A DNA stretch of 64,000 bases from assembly GCA_013433145.1 (NCBI GenBank), contig CM024172.1:11804053-11868052 (forward strand), read 5' to 3'. Under the pieces are notes generated by a model. It saw only the letters and a list, made by a program, of their open reading frames with translations. It made no database searches and was not told the DNA's origin. This stretch comes from Ascaris suum (Eukaryota; Nematoda; Chromadorea; Rhabditida; Ascarididae). Shown here piece by piece: positions 53,781-64,000 of the stretch (the stretch's first letter is position 1; every line of letters starts with the position of its first letter). The position numbers were made by a program, and so were the translations under genes.

Positions 53781-56700
53781 TATCGAATGACCCGTTTCAC
53801 CTAGTGATTCTCAGAGCGTTCAAAGCGCACTGGTAATAGGGAGTCGACGTTTTTAACGTGGAAAAACCAATAAATAGATGCGTCTTGACAGGTGACAAAT
53901 ATCATAATAAGATAACAATTTTTTACAGCTCCACACTCAAGCCTAAAACTTTAGATAAATACTGCAAAAAATAGAGAAACACATTTAGGCAATGCATCAA
54001 TTCCTCTGAAATATAAGCGACCGACAAAACTCTTTCTCAACCAATCCGTAATATTCCTTAAATAGATGAATATTAGTTCCGAACTTGAGAATATTTCCAA
54101 ATTTCCGATTTCTATTTCATAACTCGTTGTGTAGTTCAACAATACGAGTGAAGTTGTATAAAGTTCATGATAGTCGAAATTATTAGTGAGCTTAAACACC
54201 ATTATACAAATTCATTCCGGAAATTCGAAGCTGTTCTGAAGAAATAAACGAACTCGACCGGATTTTTTCACGAAACATATCTTCAGGAGTGGTTGCAAGC
54301 TATTACACTAGTTTATTATAGGATGAGATTTTGCTAGACTTATGTATGAGATGAAACTGGAGATATGCGTACCCAATAACGTATATGAAGCCATGCTTTC
54401 ATCAGTGCTTATGCAAGAGCAAAATTTGCATATTTTGTCAAGTATTGCAAAATTCGCAATGCTCATTTGTGGACGCACGCTCATGCAGTTTTAGGTAGAG
54501 CTTTCACGAATTTGATACAACCGAATTCGCTGATAATATAACCTAAGAAAAAAGTTTTGTGATTTTCAACAATTTATGAAATATTTTGAAGGTTTTTCTT
54601 TTCTTATTTGATTATATGGCAATATGGATTGAATTGAAATATTTAAAGCCTCATTTGTTTTTAATTTGTTGCAGAAATTTTTACGATTATTTTAGCAGCA
54701 ATAATACTTTTCCTTTGAAAATGCGGGTTTTTTTTTCAAGAAGAAAATCATACTAGCGGAAATGTCGTTTTTTTTCTCTCCCTCTTAATGAAGTGTTATT
54801 CTTTTTTCTGGTGTCACCATCGTTTTTTTTTTTTTTTTTTTTTTGCAAGTGCAATATTGATAATGTTGCAATCATACTCTCTCAACGAACGTCTATTATA
54901 TAGGTGTTCATTTCGCTTTTTCTCTACTCCTTCACCATCTTCCCATTCATGTCGTTTTTCCACTCATACGATGGCTAATTTTTTTTTCTTTTTTTCTTTC
55001 AAAACAACCTTTTTGATGTCGTTATTCAATTTTATTCGCCTCAGTATTTTTCTTGATGTCCCTTTCTTTTTTTTTTTTTTACTATTATCATATTTTCAGA
55101 TTCGACTTTATCGTCTCCTATTCCTCTCTATTTAAGTAACATTTCTAAGCGACGAAAGTTTGCACTGCTCATCTAGTTATATATTAGAATGTGCGAAGCA
55201 AGCGATCAATGATCGTTGAGACGTCGCTGCAAAGTGTGATGATATTTTTGATGGTATTTTGTTATGCGTCTTGTCAGTGCGATGTTTACTCATCGATAGG
55301 CCCTATTGAAAGCAACCGTCTTTTAGATTGGGCACTAGACAATTTTGCGTTCTTGGAATAGAAAACCGAAAAAAAAACAGTTAAATTTTTCGAGAAACAA
55401 ATAAAAGCTATAATTTCGATTGATGTTCTTTATTGTTTTCATTGGGCAATGGAATTGCCCTCTGAAAATGGTAGTGCTCTTTGATGTCTATCTTAAGAAA
55501 ACGCAACTTGAACAGCAATCAAATCGAGTGCACAAATTTCCATATATATCATAAAAGAATAAATAGTGGCTTATAGAATAATGCGGGATTTTTCCTTTAA
55601 AAAGATTTGGATAAGAACGAATAGGAATTTTCTATTCTTAGCGAGTGGACGGTAATCCTAAGAGAAGATTATTAAACTCTTTTATCGTATTCCATTGATC
55701 GATCTATGCGTAAAGTTGTGGACCGTAAAGCGAAATAAATTTAATTATTAATCATATGTTGCGTGTTTAATCGAAAAGGCAATTTTTAATAATTTGCTCG
55801 ATTTGTAAGTTAAGTTATGCTTTCATTGATCGAAATCGTTGTGAGAAAATTCATGCATAGCATACTTCTGAAGGGTATTACTAAGTGCAACGTGTTCCTT
55901 CCGGCTTATTTTATTAAACGCTCTCATACTCTTAAAGCTCAAATTAGCTGTCAGAGTTGTTCGTCACTGTTGGAAGTGACCATTGGATTATGCTGCAGAA
56001 TTACTTATGCAATTCTCCGTAGAGAATAATTTGTTATTTTTCTTTACTAGGAAGGATATGAAATTATATATTCATCATTCAGGCATCTCTTTGGTTTTGA
56101 TGATTTAACCATAGGAAATATTGATGGAATATCACTGAAGATTTGCCACAAAATGTAGCATCCCAGAAATTATTGTTAATGAAATTGATCATTTCACTGC
56201 CTCTTGAAGGAAAAAAAACCCTCTAATCTTTTCTCGGATCACTATTATTTCTTCAAAAGCAGCTTTAATTGAATAAGTTTTGAGAAGGGGGAAAATATAT
56301 TCATAATGCTATTAATTCACCATAAAAGTACATTACATTGTTTGTGAGAGAACGCCGTTGGCGGTATTATAGGTGTGGATGAATGCAGCCCACACACGAA
56401 CATCGATTTTCTGGATGAGAGTGATAAAAATTTTTCTCAACGGCAATTCAATTTGATACAAACGCAAATTTCTTCATTAAAGAAATCAATATTGCGTAAT
56501 GAAACGTTTTGATAGGCGTTTCGAGAAGTCAATTGTCGCTTATATGCTCTTATTGATGTGTAAAACATAAAGGAAGGAGATCGTAACGATTGAGTGAATT
56601 CACTTATTACAACAAAATTGCCATCAAATAACTCGACTAAAAACTCACAATTTCATCGAGTAATTTCATGAGAAATTTGTGTTGAATTTTATTGAATCGT

Positions 56701-57190
56701 TTTTTCCTCACTCTTTTTTTTTGCCCTTCAATATTGTAAAAGAATGCGAAAAAAAAATTCCTCTTAACAGCTGTTATATAATTGTTTTAATATAATATAT
56801 TGCATATTGAAAGATAGTATATAGACAGCATTTTTGAATAGGGTAGAGAAAAATCAACAGCAAATAATTTTCTCAATAATTACTCTACAAAAAAAAACAT
56901 TTTTTGCAATATTGCAAACGCAATAGGAGCAGTTAGAAATATTGTTGGACATTTGCAAACGTATATATTCTTATATTTATGCTCTAAAAATTTCCTCTCA
57001 ATGAGCAGTAATATTTATACGACAAAAGGAATGTGGCTGCTCTGCTGTGAATATATGCTAATCTCTTAACCAGCTAAAGCTTTACATTTGGACACATCTT
57101 ATTAGCGCATTTTGAACTGTGAGTTTTCATTTCCGCTTGAAACAATTTCAAGTGGTCGATTGAAGAAGTCAGCAAAACGGAAATTTCGTG
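53781..57190. other. No supported gene
   Basis: T-rich low-complexity runs near 54.8-55.1 kb create a Phe-rich frame of 115 codons that is not credible as a gene. Confidence 0.4.
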
Positions 57191-57586
57191 CTATTTAAAA
57201 TTTGCATAGACTTGACTCTTATCGTATTTGAGCGCGATGATGAGTATGATGAAGATAAAGGTGGATATCGACATGTCGATATTGTGAGCGTTGTCAATAA
57301 GATGCAAACTGGGCTCTTCTATGGTTATCAATATCCTTTTTATAAGCTCTGATTTGCGCTGCGAAAAACAAATCTTTGTGAATTGTATAACTAAAGTCTC
57401 ATCAAGTAGACAATGCACCTCCCTCTCACATTCGCTCAGTTAGAGCGCTCAGAATGACCTCAGAATAGGTTGCGTAGGCGTCGAGAGAATTAGCGAATAA
57501 TTCCACTGATTTTTTTCGGACTTCAAAAGCTAGACACATTTTACACTTTATCTTCATCTGGTTTAATCCTTTTCGTCAAACATTAG
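57191..57586 (-). CDS. Candidate two-exon gene with C-terminal hydrophobic segment
   Basis: The minus-strand frame 57586-57430 reads ...FEVRKKSVELFANSLDAYAT and on to ALTER, then a GTGAGA donor. A second segment after TTTTTCGCAG (starts 57358) is open to TAG at 57191. It reads RKSELIKRILITIEEPSLHL..., then a hydrophobic stretch (STFIFIILIIAL) and KYDKSQVYANFK. The strong donor and strong acceptor are out of phase with each other; the weaker donor TCTGAG/GTCATT would fit. No family was recognised. Confidence 0.27.
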
Positions 57587-60432
57587 CGAGAATATATTAT
57601 AGAACTGCTTTTTTTGAGCAATGATGCAAAGAACGAGCTAAATCAAATAATCTATAATATTAGATAGTATAATAAAATATTAGAAGGAATTGTAACAATG
57701 AAGAAATTAAACAAAATTATTGCTACGGTCAGTATTTTAATTATAGCATTATCATTATTACTGCCTAAATTACTACTTCACAAAATCAATATATGTTGTA
57801 AGTTGATTCAATAATTAATATCGCTTATGAAGTTTCCAGTTTTCCAAAATTACTTCATCGTTCAAAGTCTCAATTGAATTATGCACCGCTTCAATGTCTC
57901 CGGATATTTTGAAAATTGTTGCCGAATTTTTTATTTATAGGTCAAATACATTGTAAGAACGCTATGAGAAAGATGTGGTACCTCTTGCATTTTGAATTTA
58001 TAAGCTAAGCTACGTTCATCACTCACTTCACCTTCCAATTACACTTTGCAACGATATGACGATGAAATCGATCTCAGCTTCCTTAGAACGATGTGTTATT
58101 TTTTTTTTTTTTTTGGACAACGTCTCTATCTATTTTGCATTTGAAAGGTGCTTGCTGTATGGTACATGCTCCCATAGATGGCATTTGTAGCACAATTCCT
58201 CTTAGAATAGAGTTTACAATTTTCAGATTCTTGATGCCTAGCGCGATGAGTTTGCACTAGTTATGTTGCAAGTGGCATCTTAGATGTTTGCAATCGAGAA
58301 AGTGCCTATTTGAATGCTTTTTCTCATTGAAGGTTGCTAGGTATACATTTGTTCTTCTTCACTAAACTAACGATCTGAATTCTATGATCGAACATTTTTT
58401 TACCAATATTGCTTCCAATTTTTTTCTCACATTACAATATTTTCACTGTAACAGATCAACATTTAACAATTATTTTCAGTATATGCACAAATGTTTTGTA
58501 TACTAAGCATCGAGCTATCTGATGAATATTGTGCATCTGTGGATTATCTCACTAAAAAGAGTAATGCTTACCATTTATTATAAATGAGCTGAATCCGTTC
58601 ATATAGGGTTAGACAACAAGCTTTCAAGTAAAAATTACGCAAAATTTAATTCATCTAACCTCAAATATCAATAGTTTTGAATTTTTCTGGTAGGGAAAGC
58701 TTGCCTATATAATAAAGAAAAGCACAGAAAAAAGTGATATTGAGAAATTTATTAGAGATTGTCTATTTATATGATGAAGATAGTGTGTTGAGATGGCCGG
58801 AATATTTCTCTAGATATATTCATAAACTATGTTCTTATTATTTAAAGGTTTTGTTTAGCTGAACCCTGAAGAGAATTTATAAAAAAAAAAACAATGGATA
58901 TTTAAGTGACTCTCACTGAACGTTTCCAAAATATTCTCGAAAATCTAGACGGAGAGGATGAAATATGGTTGATTGAATATAGTTGAAATAAGAAGCTAGA
59001 AGAATGATAGGAAATTTATTCATAGATATAAGTCGAAATTGTTCCACCATCATTATCGCTCCCCTAATATCCCTCAACTATTAATTCTCGCTGAATAAAT
59101 GGATGAAATTCAAAAACTACTACGAAATAAATTAGGCGTTATAAAGAGCGATTAAAAGAGAGTTAAGCTATCATAAAGAGTAAATGAACGCTAAACATTT
59201 TTGCTAAGCATGAATTGCTTATGTTTCGAATTGATTAGCTAAAAGAAAATCGACTCGTTGAGAGATGCTCGCCGTGCAATATCGAACATCATTAATCAAT
59301 TCATTGGCATTTCCTTAGCAAAAAGAAAAAAAAATGTTCCTCTTCTATATTTCATTTCAATTCACATTTTCCACATTCGTTCTTATCAAAATGCTTCTGA
59401 AATATTCTCGTATTCATAAAATATTATTGATTAATTTTATCACTTGCAAATTTCCTATTGCATAAAACGTCAATAAAGTAAACAGATTGTATTTGGAGAA
59501 ATTTTTTTTATTTATTTTTTTATTTTTTGAAATTTTATTTTTTATCCTTTTGAAATGAAAAAATTCTAAATTTTAACTTATCTTTATCTATCTTATCTTT
59601 TCTCTATGAATATAGATTATAGCATGAAATAATCAATAAATTTGAGTTGATTTCATTTGAACACGATCTTTTTTGTTTGCTGTTTTGTTTTCAATAATAG
59701 TTTTATGAGAAATCACAATAGTTGCAAATCAGTACCGATATTAGGACGATATAAATGCCGTTGGCATTCGAATCTCGGTCATTATATTCATAGAAATCGC
59801 AATATTGACAGGTTTCATTGAAAGAATCTTAACAAGAGAGCATAAGGTAAATTACTCTTGCTAATAAAGATCTCTAAATTTCTCAATATAAAATAAAGAA
59901 TTCAAGGATATAGTATCGAGTAATATATTTCAGAAATAGTTTATCGAAGATCCACGATCATTCATAAAGTGCGTTTAAAAAAATCTTTAGTGACGCATTA
60001 CGTATGAGGTGATTGTAAACGTTAGTTTTTTTTTTCTTCTACCATGATGTCTTCGAGAATTTGCGTATTGTTTTCTCCGGATATTGTTCTCGATACGTTG
60101 AAAAAAATCATCAGTCTTATTTATTATTCAAAATTGCTAACAATTTAGTTAGCATTATTCAGTAAAAAAAAATTAACGAGAAAAAACTTCTTACTAACTT
60201 ACTTTATTAAGAGTTATGATTTAGGATAAATTGTGATGAATTTTATGAGTAATAACTACTCATCAATTTTTAGTTATATTGGTGCTAATAAAAATTTTAA
60301 AAAAATCAAGTTTTTTTTTCCTCTCAAAAGGTTATTCAAAGAAAAATATCTCTAAAAACGATGGAAATTTCCTGTCAAATATTGGTGTGTATTTTGAATG
60401 TTCGTCGACACATTGAAAGAACGCATCGCATT
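57587..60432. other. No supported gene
   Basis: AT-rich with A and T homopolymers; no splice-linked frames were noticed. Confidence 0.4.
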
Positions 60433-60451
60433 GTATGTGGTGTATGTGTGT

Positions 60452-60524
<73 letters not shown>

Positions 60525-60560
60525 CGTGTGTGTGTGTGTGTATGTGTGCGTGTATGTGTG
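60433..60560. repeat. (TG)n array with TA and CG variants
   Basis: TG dinucleotides interrupted by TATG and TGCG units. It is the only interrupted dinucleotide array in the window. Confidence 0.95.
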
Positions 60561-60914
60561 CTGATGAAAAGAAAATTTTAACAACGGGCAAAAGCATAGC
60601 AAATTCCACTCCTCAAATGTCAACGTCTGAACGTTGTTTTTTTTTCTCTTTCTCTCTTTGCAAACTTTTCCTCCTCAGAAGAATTTATAACGCTCAACTC
60701 AATAATGTTTAGTCAAGTTCTTTATTTCAATTCTTTATTCGTATATATGATCGTCGCCTTCAAAAAAAATTGCCTTCTTTCGTCTTCATAGTTTTTTTTT
60801 TTTTTTAATGTGAATACACATCGACACTTATTCACTTCATTGGTTTCCTAAGTTCGTTAAATAATTTTCCTGCATTTTATTACACCTTGTGGTTAGTTCA
60901 TACAGACGGATGGA

Positions 60915-60925
60915 GGGGGGGGGGG
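60915..60925. repeat. G11 run
   Basis: Homopolymer G. Confidence 0.85.
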
Positions 60926-61734
60926 CGGATGTGGGAGTGCGGCAAAATCAAAACGAATCTTTTGTACTTGCTTGACGACATCACTATTTTAGGATATCAC
61001 AAATTTCCATTAATTCATCAATTCCAAGGACTCATCAATGAAGTGAACAAGCAGTTTGCTTCTTTCATTGTTCTTCTATTATTAGCAATAGTATTCAAGA
61101 ACCAGCAAAAAGTTTAAAATTAATACGGAATTAAATTTCACTCATGCAAAATATTGCTGAAACAATGAATTAAAATCGAATAGATGATCGAATCGTTCAA
61201 CTCAAAAGTAGCTCAAATATAAATGCGCAAAAATTCTATCAAAGAAGAGATGATACGAAATAAAATACGCTTTCACATAATCCATCGATACAACGAAATT
61301 AACCTCTCGCATAAATTGCTAGCAAAGAAAAACATGAGCACACTAATGCGTTTATAATTTAGCGCAACGAAACGTTCGTCGAAATTTCTTGCAACAAAAA
61401 AAAGTGTTTAGTATGAACCAATCTCTCATGTAAAGTGAAAATTACCTACATATTAAGATGCACTTAAATTTTAGAAACTGTCAGATGTCATGTAACTCAA
61501 AGTTTCACTGCAGCTTTGGTGGTGCTGTACTAAGACTATTAGACATATAGATGCACAAATAATACATCTTGCATAAGAAAACCATGTAACAATATGAAAA
61601 TTTAAGCATAATGGTCAGTAAAATGTTTTAATATAGCCTCAAGTTACACAGGAAAGGGGGTTTTTTTTTTTGCCGTAAGACAATACGAGGAATCTTTTCA
61701 GCTTTCACAGAATCTTCTTTTTTATTCTCGAACG

Positions 61735-62291
61735 ATGCAACTTTCAGCCGATAGAGTGTGTACAGCGGTATGGATCAATTTGCAGGATATGAGGGAGTGT
61801 GCGGGCGGGGGCGGAAATGGGGAGCGGGAGAGGGTGGGGGAAGGGGAGGAATATTTGTCACTCTCGGGTTTGTGCCATTCGAAGAATTTTTCACAGGGGA
61901 TCGAGATGCGAGCAATGCGCATCGATGTGTCTATATGCTGCGTCCCATTGCCCGATCTAACGATGACATATGGATAAATTCGGGAGACAACTGCAAAAGA
62001 AATGTTTAGTGCCGAGTGTGCAATGCTTGACGCACCATACGACCACGCATTTCAATGAAATAGTTTCACATATAGAAGAGTACAGAGGAGAATTAGACGA
62101 CGAGATCCTAGCAAAAAGAGCGAATCGTCAAGTCGGGAGCTGGTTTCCGTGCGAGTGCCTCTATGCGTCCGCACCACTCTCTGCACGATGTCTCGCAATG
62201 AACGTCCAAAGTCTTTTCGCAGTGGCCAGCCAGTTGTGTTGCGAACGCTCCCACTCAACTCTCCCCACTTAGTCGACGTAAATGCATTCAT
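61735..62291. other. GC-richer island with several frame-broken coding-like pieces
   Basis: The G/A-rich run 61800-61850 is followed by two overlapping + frames, with pieces such as FEEFFTGDRDASNAHR and SHIEEYRGELDDEILAKRAN. A minus frame of 79 codons covers 62291-62052. The frame changes and composition suggest an old inserted or degenerated coding sequence. Confidence 0.25.
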
Positions 62292-64000
62292 GATGGTATA
62301 CCTACAAGGATTAATACCACCTTAACAGTAATATTTCATTAACAATAATAACCTTCCAGATATTTCACCTTCTTCGATAATATTTACCGGCCGCAGTGTT
62401 GCCACTTACCCTAGAAGTGTTAAAGAAGCGGTGATAAAATACCTCATCTCTCAACCGTTCTATTTTGTTGTTGCACTTTAAAGCAAAGATTTTATAATTT
62501 ACCATCTCATCATATTACCTCATTAATTTCAATATTATATTATCGATGTTCACTGTGCACATAAGTATGGAATGGTTTCTTTGAGTGATGGTCTTGTAGC
62601 GTTTTGCATTTTTAATAAAGGAGTACGGTAGTCGTGATGATGTGAGTTTAGGATTCATATACGATTTCTTGTGTAGCGTTTGAGAATGTGTTCAGGCATA
62701 CTTCTTATTACAAATGAGTTATAGGATTTTTCTAGTTAATAAAGCCATAAAGGTATTTCTTACTTTGTAATCTTTTTTTTTCCGGACTCTTGGAGCCGCT
62801 TGCAACCAACAACTCTTTCGGCTGCCACTTTCAGGCTGCCAATTGCCACTTGGGAAACCATCGAAAACACTTTCAGGATTTCCACAGTGTTATTCGATGG
62901 TGGCTTGCTTGCTATTTCAATTACTGACTACTAGATGTCGATATACTTAAAAAATTTTTATGTGAGTGTGCATAAGTTATTACCTCTCAATGCAAGAGTA
63001 TAATCGATATTTATGCATAAATTTTTAATGTCTTTTAATATGAAACTATCAATACTATCAATCAAATTCACAAAATTTCACTATATTCTCTTGTATGGTA
63101 GCTAAAATATTTCACAATGTGCTACACTTTTGCATTTATCTTATTAAAAAAAGCAATTTAGTCTACGTGAGGTCTTCACATATTCATCAATCGAATATGT
63201 CGCTGATATCTCTGTGAAATTGCTCATAAATGTAAAGTAAGAGCTGAGCGTTTGATGTTTGCTGATCAGAATTCAATAGCGCAGATTCATTTGTAAGTGA
63301 TGAGGAGCAATAAAAACGATTATTAAAGATAGAGAACACTAAGCAACCGATTGAAAAGCACTTCTCTCTTTTTTTTTTTTGGCAAATTTTTCGTTACGTT
63401 TATAAGGAATCCGGATTAATGGCTCTCTAAAATTATTCACCTAGAATAGTGAACCGGAATATTCGCTTTAAATTACGAAAAAAAAAATCAAACGAACAAC
63501 AGCTTTAAGCGTTAGATGATTTCACATTCAACAAGGGCACAGCGAAATTAAATTCTATACTTAAGAAGAGAACCTCGTTCATAATCAACAAGAAGTGATT
63601 CCATAGTTATTCGCCTAATGAAAGATATATTTGTAGTGTTTTAAGAGATACGCATCAGTGACTACAGAAATCAGTTTCTGTTACGATGGTAGACATATAC
63701 GGACATTAGCCGATTTCTGTTATGAAGACATACGCAGACAAACACATAAATACATCAACAAACACAATCATCGTTTTGAAAACTTTGAAATGTGATCATA
63801 TGTTGATGCTAGTTTCACATGATCGCTTAGCTTAATCTTCTTAGTCATATTAAACTAGACGTCGCCTTAAGTATAAATGAACAGAATAGATAAAAATGGA
63901 AGATTGGTCATATTTTAGCACTTTATCGGTTGTCTACTTTTTTTTTTTGACCATTCTACACATATAATTACGCACATAAAATAAGCTCCATATCATTGAA
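62292..64000. other. No supported gene
   Basis: A GCTGCCACTTTCAG near-duplication lies at about 62.82 kb and the 63.67-kb direct repeat near the end. Confidence 0.35.
63670..63742. repeat. Imperfect direct repeat of about 30 bp
   Basis: TTTCTGTTACGA...AGACATATACGGACA is followed by TTTCTGTTATGA...AGACATACGCAGACA. Confidence 0.65.

Noticed and set aside
54788..55135. 115-codon Phe/Leu/Ser-rich frame
   Set aside because: Built from T and TTC homopolymer-like runs; no splice sites or domain.
60352..60712. HTHT and CVCV open frames across the (TG)n array
   Set aside because: Repeat artefacts on both strands.

Overview
This is AT-rich nuclear DNA from a metazoan, most likely a nematode. The reasons are a recognisable eIF1A gene split by canonical GT-AG introns, short exons, splice acceptors of the TTTTCAG type favoured in nematodes, and very long (TA)n arrays. 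There is no operon structure, Shine-Dalgarno pattern or bacterial gene density. No tRNA, rRNA, SL RNA, telomeric repeat or CRISPR array was recognised. Most of the window is intron or intergenic sequence. Open frames of 60-110 codons are about as common as expected by chance at this base composition, so ORF length alone was not taken as evidence of a gene.

0-13 kb: The one certain gene is translation initiation factor eIF1A (+ strand, four coding exons between 7363 and 10288). It is flanked by two inverted copies of a small gene-like module, one at about 4.8-5.04 kb (- strand) and one at about 12.03-12.30 kb (+ strand). They share a perfect 34-bp block, the same distance from that block to a splice donor, and AATAAATAAA just after the stop. 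A weak candidate gene lies at 0.77-1.55 kb.

13-24 kb: This part has long (TA)n, (TC)n and (TG)n arrays and two decayed LTR-retroelement pieces. One at 15.6 kb (+) resembles an integrase C-terminal domain. The other, at 23.0-23.4 kb (-), resembles the stretch from integrase to the Pol C-terminus. A 57-bp segment ending in a splice-acceptor-like site occurs twice, at 15.56 and 16.11 kb.

24-34.7 kb: Mostly low-complexity AT sequence with five (TA)n arrays. A weak multi-exon candidate begins at 27.94 kb.

34.7-38 kb: A second well-supported gene, in three exons, encodes a single-pass membrane protein of about 157-160 residues. Its 2.2-kb second intron carries a GC-richer block of about 1.2 kb with broken frames. 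A long imperfect hairpin starts at its stop codon.

38-64 kb: Scattered coding-like fragments on the - strand (38.3-38.7, 42.2-43.2 and 57.2-57.6 kb), a possible terminal exon at 45.6 kb, several GC-richer islands of unknown origin, a cluster of TGACGT-type sites at 45.9-46.05 kb, tandem duplications and homopolymer G or C runs.

No interaction between the genes can be shown beyond proximity. eIF1A acts in 43S/48S initiation complex assembly and start-codon selection. The other genes have no assignable function.
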